From the NCBI GenBank assembly GCA_013334745.1, contig JAAXWY010000014.1, forward strand, positions 1 through 51,667: a stretch of 51,667 nucleotides of DNA. The letters run 5' to 3'. Every line of letters begins with the position of its first letter. The stretch's first letter is position 1. The notes beneath the pieces are model-generated. The model had not been told where the DNA came from and searched no databases. It was given only the letters and a program-made list of their open reading frames with translations. Position numbers and translations under genes: made by a program. Shown one piece after another: positions 1-8,455 of the stretch. This stretch comes from Coriobacteriia bacterium (GTDB taxonomy: Bacteria; Actinomycetota; Coriobacteriia; Anaerosomatales; JAAXUF01).

Positions 1-3000
1 TGGCTCGGGAGAGGTCGATCGCGGTCACGGCGTCGCGCAGGTCGTTCTTGATGAGCACGATGCCGCCGGTCTCCATGGCCACGTCGGTACCCGCACCCAT
101 GGCGATTCCCACGTCGGCCTGAGCGAGCGCCGGCGTGTCGTTGATGCCGTCTCCGACCATCGCGACCACGAGGCCGTCAGCCTGAAGCCGCGCGACCTCC
201 TCGGCCTTGTGCTCGGGGAGCACCTCGGCAAGCACGTGGTCGGCGGGGATTCCCACCTGCGCGGCGATGACTTCGGCCGTGCGGCGGTTGTCGCCGGTGA
301 TCATGAAGACCTTCACGCCGCTTTCCTGCAGAGAGGCGACGGCTTCGGCGGAGTTGGGCTTGACGGTGTCAGCGACCGCGATCATGCCGGCCAGCTTCTC
401 GCGGTTCACACCCACGAGCATGACGGTCTTGCCCTCGCCCTCTAGCTCGCTTATGCGGTCTGCATAAGCGCTCACGTCGATACCCTCGCGGACCATGAGC
501 TTGCGGTTGCCGAACGCGACGTGCATGCCGTTGACGGTGCCTTCGACGCCGTGACCCGGAATCGCCGAGAAGCCCTCGACATCGGCGAACTCGATGCCGC
601 GCAACTTGGCGTGCGCTACGACCGCCTCGGCCAACGGGTGCTCGGAGTTCTTCTCGAGCGCCGCGGCGAAGCCGAACATGCGGTTGGTGTCGTGGCCGTC
701 GGCCAGCTCGACGTCGGTGACCTCGGGCTCGCCATGCGTGAGCGTACCGGTCTTGTCGAAGACGATCGCCGAGATCCGATAGGCGGTCTCGAGGGCGTCA
801 CCGGACTTGATGAGGATGCCGTTCTCAGCACCTCGGCCGGTGCCGACCATGATCGCTGTGGGCGTCGCGAGCCCCAACGCGCAGGGGCAGGCGATGACGA
901 CGACGGCGATACCCGCGAGCAGGGCAGCCGTCCACCACCCGTTTGCGGCGGCGGCCATGAGGATGGGCTGGAACAGGAAGAACGCCATCTCGGGCACGGG
1001 CTCGGCACCGAAGATCGCCGGGCCGGCGAACGCCCAGAACAGGAACGTAAGAAGCGACGCACCGATGACGATCGGTACGAAGACCGCGCTTATGCGGTCT
1101 GCGAAACGCTGGACCGGCGCCTTGCTGCCCTGCGCGTCCTCGACGAGCCGGACGATCTGCGCCAGCGCGGTGTCGGCACCGACCTTCGTTGCGCGGAACA
1201 TGAACGTCCCGAGCTTGTTGATGGTGGCTCCAATGACCTGGTCTCCGGCGTTCTTCTCAACCGGGATCGGCTCACCCGTGAGCATCGACTCGTCGACAGC
1301 GCTCGACCCCGACGTCACGACGCCATCGACCGGAATCTTCTCGCCCGGACGAACAACGATCATGTCGCCGACGAAGACCTGCTCGACGGGGACGTCGACC
1401 TCTTCGCCTCCGCGCACGACTCGCGCGGTCTTGGCGGCAAGGCCCATGAGCTTCTTGATCGCATCGGAGGTGCGGCCCTTGGCGCGCGCCTCAAGCAGCT
1501 TGCCCATGAGTACGAAGGTGATGAGCAGCGCCGACGTCTCGTAAAACGCCGGCTCCATCTGAAGCGACGGCACGAACGTGGCGGCTGCCGAGTAACCGTA
1601 GGCCGCGGTGGTGCCGATGGCGACGAGCAGATCCATGTTGCCCGTCAGCCGCTTGAGCGCGTGGTAGGCGCCCTTGTAGAACCGCCAGCCGGCGATGAAC
1701 TGAACCGGCGTGGCGAGCAGGAACATGACGTACTTCGATACGAGCATCGGTGACCAAGCGCCGCCCACGCTGTCCGCCAGCAGCTCGGCGAGCTTGAGCG
1801 GAACGAGCTCCATGAACGGCGGCACCATGGCGATCAGGAACAGTGGGACCGACATGGCCACTGCGAACCAGAACATCGCGAGCTCTCCGCGATACGCCTT
1901 CGCACGCAACTCCGCCTGCTGATCGGCGGCGTCGGAGCCAAGCACGGCCTCGACCTTCACGGTCGCGCCATAACCGGTGTCCTGAATCGCTGTGATGATC
2001 TCGTCGATGCCCGTGACGGTCGGATCGAAGTCGATGACTCCGGTGTTGGTCGCGAGATTGACGGCGATGCGCTCGACGCCCGGCATACGGCCGACGACCT
2101 TCTCGATGATCGCCGAGCACGACGCGCACGTCATGCCGGTGATGTCGAGGGTCACGCGTCCGGCCGCGGTCTGGGCCGGCGCTGCATCCGCATCCGTCTC
2201 GGCCTGCGGCTCAGTCGTCGACAGGAGCGTGGCGGTGTAGCCCAGCCCGTCGACGGTCGCCTTGATGCCAGCTGCATCGATGACCGCCGAGTCGTACGTT
2301 GCGTGGAGGCGCTCCATCGCTAGATTGACGGTCGCCTCCGAGACGCCCTCTGTCTTGCCGAGCACCTTCTCGATGATCGCCGAGCACGACGCGCACGTCA
2401 TACCACCGACGCCGAAAGTGGCCTCGGCGGTGGCGACGACAGCAGCGGGCTGCTCGACTGCCAGCGGCGGCTCGGGTGCGGCCTCGGTCGCTACCGGCGT
2501 CGACGGCTCCACAGCAGGCTCCTCAGGAACCACGGGGCATGCGGTGGGCTCAGGCTCAGCGACGACGACGGCAGGTTCCGGCGTCGTCGCGGGCTCGGAC
2601 GTGGGCTGCTGCTCCGGTGCAGATAAGGGTGCGGGTGCGGGTACTGGCGTCGGCTCAGGCGTGGGTGCGACCGGAGCGACCTGCGGCTCCGGTGCCACTG
2701 GCACGGCGACGCCCATCCGAGCGACACGGGCTGCCATCGCAGCGGATGCTGCAGCGGCTGCCGAGACGCGCGCGGCGCCTACCTCGGGTGCGGTCGGTGC
2801 GGTGGCGGCGGCGGGAGCGGCCACAACCGTCTCGGCGACCGGAATCGAAGCGGCCGCTGTCGGTGCGGGCGTTGCAGGAGCGGGCGCCGCGGCGACCGGA
2901 ACGACCGCAGGTGCGGACTCGGGTGCAGGAACCGGCGCCTGTGCGGGCGTCGGCACGTTGACCACCGGGGCCGCCACGACGATCGGCGGCAGCGGAGGGA

Positions 3001-3880
3001 CGGGCTCGGCGAAGCGCGCCGCGACGGGCGCCATCGCGATGGTGTCCTGCGGCGATGTCGGCTCTTCGCCCGGCAGCGCACTGACCAGCGCCATGCCTCG
3101 AACGAAGGGCTTGCCCGGCGTGAATCCCGCAGCTACGACCGCGGCTGCGAGCTCCTCGAGCGGCACCTCGCCGTGCAGGAACACGGTGACCGAGCGGTCG
3201 GCATACTCGCCGATCGCAGCGGCCACACCGGGGACGGCGAGCATGTGCATCGTGATGAGTCGGTCGCAGGACACGCAGTGCATGCCCTGGGCGCTCAGCT
3301 TCAGCCGCCGATACTTCGGCTGGTCCGCGGCCTCATCGGCGGCCGCCTGCGGCTCCTCGGTTTCGGCCGGCGCGACGACTGCAGGCGCCACGGCTGTGGG
3401 CGTCGCAGCAATCGGCTCAGGCGCGACTTCGGGCTGCGGCACGACAGCCGCTGGTTGTGCAGCAACAGGCTGCGGCACGACCAAGGCCTGCGGAGCGGGG
3501 GCCGGCGCGGGCTCGGCCATCGGCTCTGCGGCCGGCTCGTCCTTATCGGGGACGACGCCTGTCTGGAGGATGAGCGCGACATCGCCGATCTCGGTTCGGT
3601 CGGCTTCGATCGGCATCTCGACAGCGGCCGCCGCCTCGACGCCGGTGAGCACGGTCGGCTCGCCGGGCACGAAGCCGGCGCGTATGACGGCGGTCATGAT
3701 CGCGTCGACCGGCACGTTGGGCTCGGCGTAGATGACGACCTGGCCGCTCTTGTGGTCGGCGAGTACGGCATCGATGCCGCCGATATCACTCAACCACGCG
3801 GTGAGAACCTGTTCGCACGAGTGGCAACGCATGCCCTGCACGCGCAGGCGCACGACGGAACGTTCTTTATCGGGCAGCAT
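1..3880 (-). CDS. copA: Copper-translocating P1B-type ATPase with four N-terminal HMA domains (3' end outside window)
   Basis: Pumps Cu(I) (possibly Ag(I)) across the cytoplasmic membrane using ATP. About 1293 residues are visible and the C-terminus lies beyond base 1. All landmarks fall in one frame: metal-binding motifs GMRCHSC (about residue 16), GMHCVSC (199), GMTCASC (493) and GMTCASC (582), the membrane CPC motif (998-1000), the phosphorylated Asp in DKTGT (1042) and the hinge GDGIND (1243). Typical CopA proteins are about 750-830 residues with one or two HMA domains. Here two divergent extra HMA domains precede the usual pair, separated by linkers rich in Ala, Pro and Val (about 95-185 and 265-485). 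The ATG at 3880 is preceded by GGGTGAG. It is last in an apparent minus-strand operon after two cupredoxin-containing genes, which fits copper delivery or export. Family certain; metal inferred. Confidence 0.96.
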   Translation of the reverse strand, partial: MLPDKERSVVRLRVQGMRCHSCEQVLTAWLSDIGGIDAVLADHKSGQVVIYAEPNVPVDAIMTAVIRAGFVPGEPTVLTGVEAAAAVEMPIEADRTEIGDVALILQTGVVPDKDEPAAEPMAEPAPAPAPQALVVPQPVAAQPAAVVPQPEVAPEPIAATPTAVAPAVVAPAETEEPQAAADEAADQPKYRRLKLSAQGMHCVSCDRLITMHMLAVPGVAAAIGEYADRSVTVFLHGEVPLEELAAAVVAAGFTPGKPFVRGMALVSALPGEEPTSPQDTIAMAPVAARFAEPVPPLPPIVVAAPVVNVPTPAQAPVPAPESAPAVVPVAAAPAPATPAPTAAASIPVAETVVAAPAAATAPTAPEVGAARVSAAAAASAAMAARVARMGVAVPVAPEPQVAPVAPTPEPTPVPAPAPLSAPEQQPTSEPATTPEPAVVVAEPEPTACPVVPEEPAVEPSTPVATEAAPEPPLAVEQPAAVVATAEATFGVGGMTCASCSAIIEKVLGKTEGVSEATVNLAMERLHATYDSAVIDAAGIKATVDGLGYTATLLSTTEPQAETDADAAPAQTAAGRVTLDITGMTCASCSAIIEKVVGRMPGVERIAVNLATNTGVIDFDPTVTGIDEIITAIQDTGYGATVKVEAVLGSDAADQQAELRAKAYRGELAMFWFAVAMSVPLFLIAMVPPFMELVPLKLAELLADSVGGAWSPMLVSKYVMFLLATPVQFIAGWRFYKGAYHALKRLTGNMDLLVAIGTTAAYGYSAAATFVPSLQMEPAFYETSALLITFVLMGKLLEARAKGRTSDAIKKLMGLAAKTARVVRGGEEVDVPVEQVFVGDMIVVRPGEKIPVDGVVTSGSSAVDESMLTGEPIPVEKNAGDQVIGATINKLGTFMFRATKVGADTALAQIVRLVEDAQGSKAPVQRFADRISAVFVPIVIGASLLTFLFWAFAGPAIFGAEPVPEMAFFLFQPILMAAAANGWWTAALLAGIAVVVIACPCALGLATPTAIMVGTGRGAENGILIKSGDALETAYRISAIVFDKTGTLTHGEPEVTDVELADGHDTNRMFGFAAALEKNSEHPLAEAVVAHAKLRGIEFADVEGFSAIPGHGVEGTVNGMHVAFGNRKLMVREGIDVSAYADRISELEGEGKTVMLVGVNREKLAGMIAVADTVKPNSAEAVASLQESGVKVFMITGDNRRTAEVIAAQVGIPADHVLAEVLPEHKAEEVARLQADGLVVAMVGDGINDTPALAQADVGIAMGAGTDVAMETGGIVLIKNDLRDAVTAIDLSRA

Positions 3881-3917
3881 CCGGCTCACCCGCTTTCATC
3901 GAATCGTTGTGAGTCAT
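3867..3917 (-). CDS. Possible 16-codon leader ORF overlapping the copA start
   Basis: A 16-codon reading frame starts with ATG at 3917, five bases after an AGGTG ribosome-binding-like sequence, and ends with TAA 14 bases inside copA. It fills the gap between the cupredoxin gene and copA and contains the copA start codon in another frame. It could couple copA translation to upstream translation or be fortuitous. Nothing in its peptide is recognisable. Confidence 0.22.
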   Translation of the reverse strand: MTHNDSMKAGEPDAAR

Positions 3918-3925
3918 CGTCGCAC

Positions 3926-4468
3926 CTATTCCACGACGATCTTGCCGAAGACCATGCTCATGCCACACGAGAATGAGTATGTTCCCTTCTTCAGCGCAGC
4001 AAGCTTCACGACCTTGGGACCGGTACTGAGATCCTCGGAGATTCCGAGCTCGACCGATACTACCTGAGCGGTGCAGCCGCTGCTCTGGCCGAAGGTGATC
4101 TCGGCGGGAACGCCGGCCTTGAGCTTGATGACGTTGGGCGAGTACGTGCCGTCGACCTTCACGTCGATCGTCTGCACGCCGTCGGCGACCTTCGCGGTGC
4201 CCTCGACGGGCTCGCCGGTGACGCCACCTTCGGTGGGTGCGGTGGTACCGCAGCACGCGCACGCAGGCGTGCCCGAGCCGTCGGTTGCCGGAGCGCCGCC
4301 TGCGGGAGCAACGGCCCCCGGTGCCGCAACGGTGCTCACGGGCGCTGCCGCCTTACTCTTGTTGCGCGCGCCCGCGAACGCATATGCGCCGAAGAACGCC
4401 ACTACGAGAAGGCCCGCGATCAGGACGATCTGCAGCGTCGTGTTAGTCGACTTCTTGGTTTCGGTCAT
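3926..4468 (-). CDS. Membrane-anchored cupredoxin-domain protein
   Basis: Predicted extracytoplasmic copper-binding protein of 180 residues. After a short basic N-terminus there is one hydrophobic segment (about residues 11-31), an Ala/Pro/Gly-rich linker containing a CACC motif, and a C-terminal cupredoxin-like beta domain (about 90-180). The domain has one Cys mid-domain (SSGCTAQ) and a terminal CGMSM motif. The Cys/Cys/Met/Met set matches the Cupredoxin_1-type domains often linked to SafE-like transporters and CopA. The ATG at 4468 was chosen because AAGGAG lies nine bases upstream; an in-frame start at 4522 has no such site. It lies 28 bases after the transporter-cupredoxin fusion gene and 45 bases before copA. 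Role inferred: copper relay between the two membrane proteins. Confidence 0.85.
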   Translation of the reverse strand: MTETKKSTNTTLQIVLIAGLLVVAFFGAYAFAGARNKSKAAAPVSTVAAPGAVAPAGGAPATDGSGTPACACCGTTAPTEGGVTGEPVEGTAKVADGVQTIDVKVDGTYSPNVIKLKAGVPAEITFGQSSGCTAQVVSVELGISEDLSTGPKVVKLAALKKGTYSFSCGMSMVFGKIVVE

Positions 4469-4496
4469 GGAATCTATCTCCTTCATGAGTTGATGG

Positions 4497-5813
4497 TTAC
4501 GAGAAGAACCCGCCGAGCGCAAGCCCCATCACCAAAGCGATGGCAACTCCGCCAACGAGAAGCACGAGTTGAAACGGCGTGAATCCGAGAAGCACGGCGG
4601 TTTCGTCGGCCGCCTTGGTGCGCGCTCCCGTGTCCGTGACGACGCCGCGGGAACGCACCGCGTACAGCGCGCCGGCGGTCGCGAGAACGACGAGCGTGAG
4701 CCACAACACCGGCGATCCCGGAATACCGGACGACGCCGCGCCGCCACCCGCTACCAGCGTGCCCGACATCATGCCCATACCGCAGGTCATGGTGTAGGAG
4801 CCGGCCTTGGTCGGCGGGAGATCGACCTTCGTCACCGCGTTGTCGGCGAGAGGCACGCTCACACCGAGCTGCGGAAGCACGAGTTGGTTCGAGCAGGCGA
4901 CGTCCTCTTGCCGGTCGACGACGAGACGCACGGGCGTGTCGGCGGGAATGCTCACGGTCTTGGGCACGTACTGCGTGTTCGCGATGGTCAGCGGTACCTC
5001 GACCACGCCGTCGGGGCCGGGCGTGAACTCGGGAGCCGCAGCAGGCGCCGGAGCGGTGCCGACGAACGCGGTCCGTATGGTGTTGAAGGTCACCGGAGCG
5101 CCGACAAGCGTAGCGGCGCGGTTGATGAACACGAGCCCGAACACCATCACGACGATGGCGAGCACGAGCGTCAAGCGATGCTTCCACTCGCGCGGGATCA
5201 TGCTCGAAGCCAGGCCGAAGCCGAGCATCAGCGGTGTGGTCCCGAGCCCGAACGCGAGCATCGCGACACCGCCGCCGAGCATCCCGCCAACGATTCCGCC
5301 GCCGATGGTCGCGCCGGCGCCGGCCGCCGCGAGCTGGGCCGCCTGGAGCGGCGCGCACGGCATCAAGCCGGTGAGCAGGCCAAACGAGATCGGAGTTGCG
5401 ATTGAGTCGACGCCCTCCTCGGCATCAGCCTTGGCCTTGCGGCGCAACTTCGACAGCGAGCTGATGAGGAACTTGGGGGGACGAGGCGTGAGGCGCGCAG
5501 CCCAGGGAAAGCGGCCGGTCATGCCAAGTCCGAGAACGATCATGAAGCCGCCGGCGGCGAACATGATCCACGGGCTGATGGCCTTGAGCGTGGATGCGAG
5601 GGCGACGCCGACGCCTCCAAGCACGAGTCCGGTCAACACGTAACTCACGATCTTGGCGGCCTGATAGGCGAGATTGGGTACCACTTTGCGGGTCCAGTGC
5701 TCGCCCTCAGCGCCCTTGACGGCGTAGGTGACGACCATGGGACCACACATTGAGATGCAGTGGACGCTGGTTGCCAGGCCCAGTGCGATCATCGATACGA
5801 ACAAAGCTGTCAC
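4497..5813 (-). CDS. DsbD/SafE-type membrane transporter fused to a cupredoxin domain
   Basis: Integral membrane protein of 438 residues. The first part (about 1-240) has six or more membrane segments and the paired motifs of the DsbD_2/SafE-like family: HCISMCGP near residue 20 and LMPCAPLQ near 150. The central part (about 265-360) is a cupredoxin-like domain with a Cys in DVACSNQ and a terminal CGMGMMSG. Two further membrane segments follow the cupredoxin. Relatives are linked to copper import or cytochrome oxidase assembly (CcoH/SafE-like). The GTG at 5813 is preferred over the upstream in-frame start because GAGGAG sits nine bases before it. It is in the copper cluster, 28 bases ahead of the free cupredoxin gene. 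The transported species cannot be read from sequence; copper is inferred from context. Confidence 0.85.
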   Translation of the reverse strand: MTALFVSMIALGLATSVHCISMCGPMVVTYAVKGAEGEHWTRKVVPNLAYQAAKIVSYVLTGLVLGGVGVALASTLKAISPWIMFAAGGFMIVLGLGMTGRFPWAARLTPRPPKFLISSLSKLRRKAKADAEEGVDSIATPISFGLLTGLMPCAPLQAAQLAAAGAGATIGGGIVGGMLGGGVAMLAFGLGTTPLMLGFGLASSMIPREWKHRLTLVLAIVVMVFGLVFINRAATLVGAPVTFNTIRTAFVGTAPAPAAAPEFTPGPDGVVEVPLTIANTQYVPKTVSIPADTPVRLVVDRQEDVACSNQLVLPQLGVSVPLADNAVTKVDLPPTKAGSYTMTCGMGMMSGTLVAGGGAASSGIPGSPVLWLTLVVLATAGALYAVRSRGVVTDTGARTKAADETAVLLGFTPFQLVLLVGGVAIALVMGLALGGFFS

Positions 5814-5922
5814 GTCTGGTGACTCCTCGTGAGTTGGGACAACCGACCACACCGCGGTTGCGATGGGTCGACGACATCCGCGCGCAGGCGAAGACCCGCC
5901 GGCGTGCGGTCACGAGAAGGAA

Positions 5923-6285
5923 TCAGACTCGGAAGCGCTCCCCGCGGGGAAGCTCCGGGGGCGGGGGCGGGTTGCTCACCATCGCAAGCAACGGCCGGCT
6001 CGCCAACTGCGGACCGAAGAGCACCAGTGCTGCAACCATCGCTGCGGCCAACGACAGCAGAAGGTTGAGCGCACTGCTCGGAAGTGTCCCGACGGGCGTG
6101 GAGCTGAACGCCCACTCGCCGCCACAGTCGGAAGTCAGATGCGCGCCGGAGAACGGAACGAACGGCATCGCGCCCATATCCATATCGCAGCCGACCATGC
6201 GACACGTCGGAACGGCGACCGCAACGAGCGCAATCACCACGACGAGCGACAGGGTCAAGCCCCGCATGCGGGCGGAAAGATGCAT
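5923..6285 (-). CDS. Small two-helix membrane protein of unknown function
   Basis: 120 residues with two predicted membrane helices (about 9-27 and 68-94) and an exterior-like loop between them containing two Cys, several Met and acidic residues (CRMVGCDMDMGAM). The C-terminus has a run of five prolines. I do not recognise the family. The Met/Cys/Asp-rich loop and the position between msrB and the copper transporter make a metal-related role plausible but unproven. The ATG at 6285 has GAGAGG upstream; longer in-frame versions run into arginine-rich, noncoding-looking sequence. Spacing is 80 bases from msrB and 109 bases to the transporter gene. Confidence 0.6.
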   Translation of the reverse strand: MHLSARMRGLTLSLVVVIALVAVAVPTCRMVGCDMDMGAMPFVPFSGAHLTSDCGGEWAFSSTPVGTLPSSALNLLLSLAAAMVAALVLFGPQLASRPLLAMVSNPPPPPELPRGERFRV

Positions 6286-6365
6286 CCAAGCCTCTCTGAT
6301 GGCTATCTGACACCCGTGACACCGCAATTCCCGTGCCGAGTACCGTCGCAGGCGTGCCCTCCGCG

Positions 6366-6785
6366 CTACTCCTGCGGATGCCCGAGCTGTCGTCCGGGAT
6401 GGAAGACCAGCGACACGGAGTTTATGCAGTAGCGAAGCCCCGTGGGCTCGGGCCCGTCGCCGAATACGTGTCCCAGATGACCGCCGCATGCCGCGCATCG
6501 CACTTCGACGCGGTGCATGCCGAAGGTGTCGTCCTCATGCTCCGTGATGGCGTCCGGAGTCACCGGCTCCCAGAAGCTCGGCCAGCCACAGCCCGAGTGA
6601 AACTTCGTCTCAGACGAGAACAGCAGCGTGCCACAGCCGGCGCACTCATACAGTCCGGGCTCGGTCACGTCGGTCAGCGCGCCTGAGAACGCGGGCTCCG
6701 TGCCTGCGCGCCGCAGCACGCGGAACTCCTCGGCCGAGAGCATCTCGCGCCACTCGTCATCCGATCGCTCGATTCGCAGCACCAT
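6366..6785 (-). CDS. msrB: Peptide-methionine (R)-S-oxide reductase MsrB
   Basis: Reduces the R epimer of methionine sulfoxide in proteins. 139 residues, normal for a single-domain MsrB. Visible features: zinc-binding pairs C48/C51 and C97/C100, the GCGWPSF segment with likely resolving C66, HLGHVF, and the catalytic cysteine C120 in RYCINS. This enzyme uses an ordinary Cys, whereas the MsrA gene 2.4 kb away uses TGA at the equivalent catalytic position. It is the first gene of the minus-strand run leading to copA, so methionine repair may be co-expressed with copper handling. The ATG at 6785 follows GAGGTGACGAC. Confidence 0.97.
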   Translation of the reverse strand: MVLRIERSDDEWREMLSAEEFRVLRRAGTEPAFSGALTDVTEPGLYECAGCGTLLFSSETKFHSGCGWPSFWEPVTPDAITEHEDDTFGMHRVEVRCAACGGHLGHVFGDGPEPTGLRYCINSVSLVFHPGRQLGHPQE

Positions 6786-6821
6786 GTCGTCACCTCACGT
6801 CGTCGGTCCCGAACAGTCTGT

Positions 6822-6850
6822 ACCCTATCCCGACGCCGAGAGCGCCTCAA
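6822..6850 (-). promoter_or_regulatory. Candidate promoter for msrB and the copper cluster
   Basis: On the minus strand TTGAGG (6845-6850) and TAGGGT (6822-6827) are separated by 17 bases and lie about 40 bases before the msrB start. The match to the -35/-10 consensus is moderate. No obvious CsoR or CueR operator is visible. Confidence 0.35.
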
Positions 6851-6898
6851 CGGGTATAGACGCTTCGGTGTGTGGGTGCTGTTCTTGATCGGGGGCAG

Positions 6899-8455
6899 AT
6901 GTTCTCTCTGGACATGCGCACGATGTTGCTCAACTACATCGTGCTCGCGATGCTGTGCACCGGTGTCATCGGCGTGCTGTGGTCAAAGAATCGCGACCGG
7001 GTGCCGGGCATCGGTCTGTGGCTGGCGGACTATGCGGCTCAGGTGGTCGGCCTGCTGCTCATTTCGCTGCGCGGCGCCATCCCCGACTTCATCTCGATGG
7101 TGGTCGGCAACGTGCTGATCTCTGCGGGGACGATCTGGCTGCTCGCCGGCCTCGAGCGTTATCTCGGCAAGCCGTCTCGCCAGACCTTCAACTACGCGTT
7201 CCTCGCCCTCTTCACCGCCGTGCACTCGTACTACGCCGTCATCCGTCCCGATCTGACCGCGCGCAACATCAACGCGTCGGTCGCGCTGGCGTTTCTGACA
7301 GCACAGGTCGCGTGGCTGATGCTGCGACGCGCCCACGCCGGGATACACAGCGCAACTGCAGGTGTCGGATGGGTGATGGCCGCGTACACGGCGATCGCGA
7401 CGATGCGCATCGCCCACGACCTCGCCGAGAGAACCGCGACCGACCTGTTCCAGTCGGCGACGTTCGACACCGCGGTGATCCTCTCCTATCAGGTGCTCTT
7501 CGTCGCGCTGACGGCGAGCCTGCTCATCATGGTCAACGACCATCTCTTCGCCGCCGCCGAGAAGGACGCGGCTGAACTGCGAAAGAGCGAGGCCGCGCTG
7601 CGCCTGAGCGAGCAGCGCTTCGCGGCTGCGTTCCACAACCTTCCAGACGGCATCGTGCTCACGCGCGCCTCCGATGGCCTTATCGCCGAGGCGAACGAGG
7701 GATTCCTCGCGCTGGCGAGCCGGGACCGCGAGGCCGCGGTGGGCCACACCACCATCGAGCTCGGCTTCTGGGCCGATTCAAGCAAGCGCTTGCAGTACCT
7801 GGCCGAACTCGAGCAATGCGGGGCTGTGCGCGAATTCGAAGCGGAGTTCAACGGTAGCGAGGGGCGGGAGTTTCCCGGCGTGGTGTCCGGCGAGATGATC
7901 GACATCAGTGGCGAGCCGTACATCCTGTCGGTGGTTCGGGACGTCACCGAGCACCGCCTCGCCCAGGAACGCCTCGTCGAGTTGTCGACCCGCGACTCCC
8001 TCACGGGTCTTCTGAATCGCCGGGCGTTTCGTGAAGCCGCCCGCAAACGCCTCGCTGATGCCGGTGACGCGCATGTCACCGCGGTCTACTTCGACATGGA
8101 CGACCTGAAGGGTATCAACGACCGGTTCGGGCATGAGATTGGCGACAGGGCGATCGTCGTCGTCGCCGACGCCGTTCGCTCGGCGTTTCGCGAGTCCGAT
8201 ATCACCGCGCGGGTCGGAGGCGACGAGTTCGCGGTTCTGTCGTTCTCGCGCGGGGAACGAGCCGACGAAGCGGTGGCCGCTCGATTCGAGGCTGAATTGT
8301 CTCAGCGCAACCGGGCCGCGGGTCTGCCCTTCGAAGCGTCAGCTGCGCTGGGAACCGCGAGCCGCGAGCCGGGCGCAGCATTTGTCGACTTGGACACGCT
8401 GCTTCGTGAGGCCGATGCGCGCATGTACGACGCGAAGCGAAATCGCGGCGCCTAG
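6899..8455 (+). CDS. Membrane diguanylate cyclase (7TM-PAS-GGDEF)
   Basis: Predicted to make cyclic di-GMP from two GTP. 518 residues: seven hydrophobic segments (about 8-220), a short coiled linker, a PAS domain (about 230-355), then GGDEF (about 360-515). The active-site GGDEF is intact and is preceded by RESD exactly five residues upstream, the canonical RxxD product-inhibition site, so both catalysis and feedback inhibition are expected. The ATG at 6899 gives an N-terminus ending in a charged motif just before the first helix, typical of this group; an in-frame GTG at 6872 is the alternative. Its TAG stop shares the four bases CTAG with the stop of the convergent msrA gene. The signal sensed is unknown. 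Confidence 0.93.
   Translation: MFSLDMRTMLLNYIVLAMLCTGVIGVLWSKNRDRVPGIGLWLADYAAQVVGLLLISLRGAIPDFISMVVGNVLISAGTIWLLAGLERYLGKPSRQTFNYAFLALFTAVHSYYAVIRPDLTARNINASVALAFLTAQVAWLMLRRAHAGIHSATAGVGWVMAAYTAIATMRIAHDLAERTATDLFQSATFDTAVILSYQVLFVALTASLLIMVNDHLFAAAEKDAAELRKSEAALRLSEQRFAAAFHNLPDGIVLTRASDGLIAEANEGFLALASRDREAAVGHTTIELGFWADSSKRLQYLAELEQCGAVREFEAEFNGSEGREFPGVVSGEMIDISGEPYILSVVRDVTEHRLAQERLVELSTRDSLTGLLNRRAFREAARKRLADAGDAHVTAVYFDMDDLKGINDRFGHEIGDRAIVVVADAVRSAFRESDITARVGGDEFAVLSFSRGERADEAVAARFEAELSQRNRAAGLPFEASAALGTASREPGAAFVDLDTLLREADARMYDAKRNRGA

Noticed and set aside
2470-3080. Ala/Pro/Val repeats in copA as a DNA repeat or inserted element
   Set aside because: The frame is continuous and the composition matches a flexible linker; no direct repeat units or target-site duplications are visible.
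521-3731. Long plus-strand reading frames over 0.5-3.7 kb
   Set aside because: They lie antisense to copA and have no domain; they are the usual mirror frames of GC-rich coding DNA.
5940-5949. CCCCGCGGGG palindrome as a copper-regulator operator
   Set aside because: It lies inside the end of a coding region and does not have the spacing of known CsoR or CueR sites.
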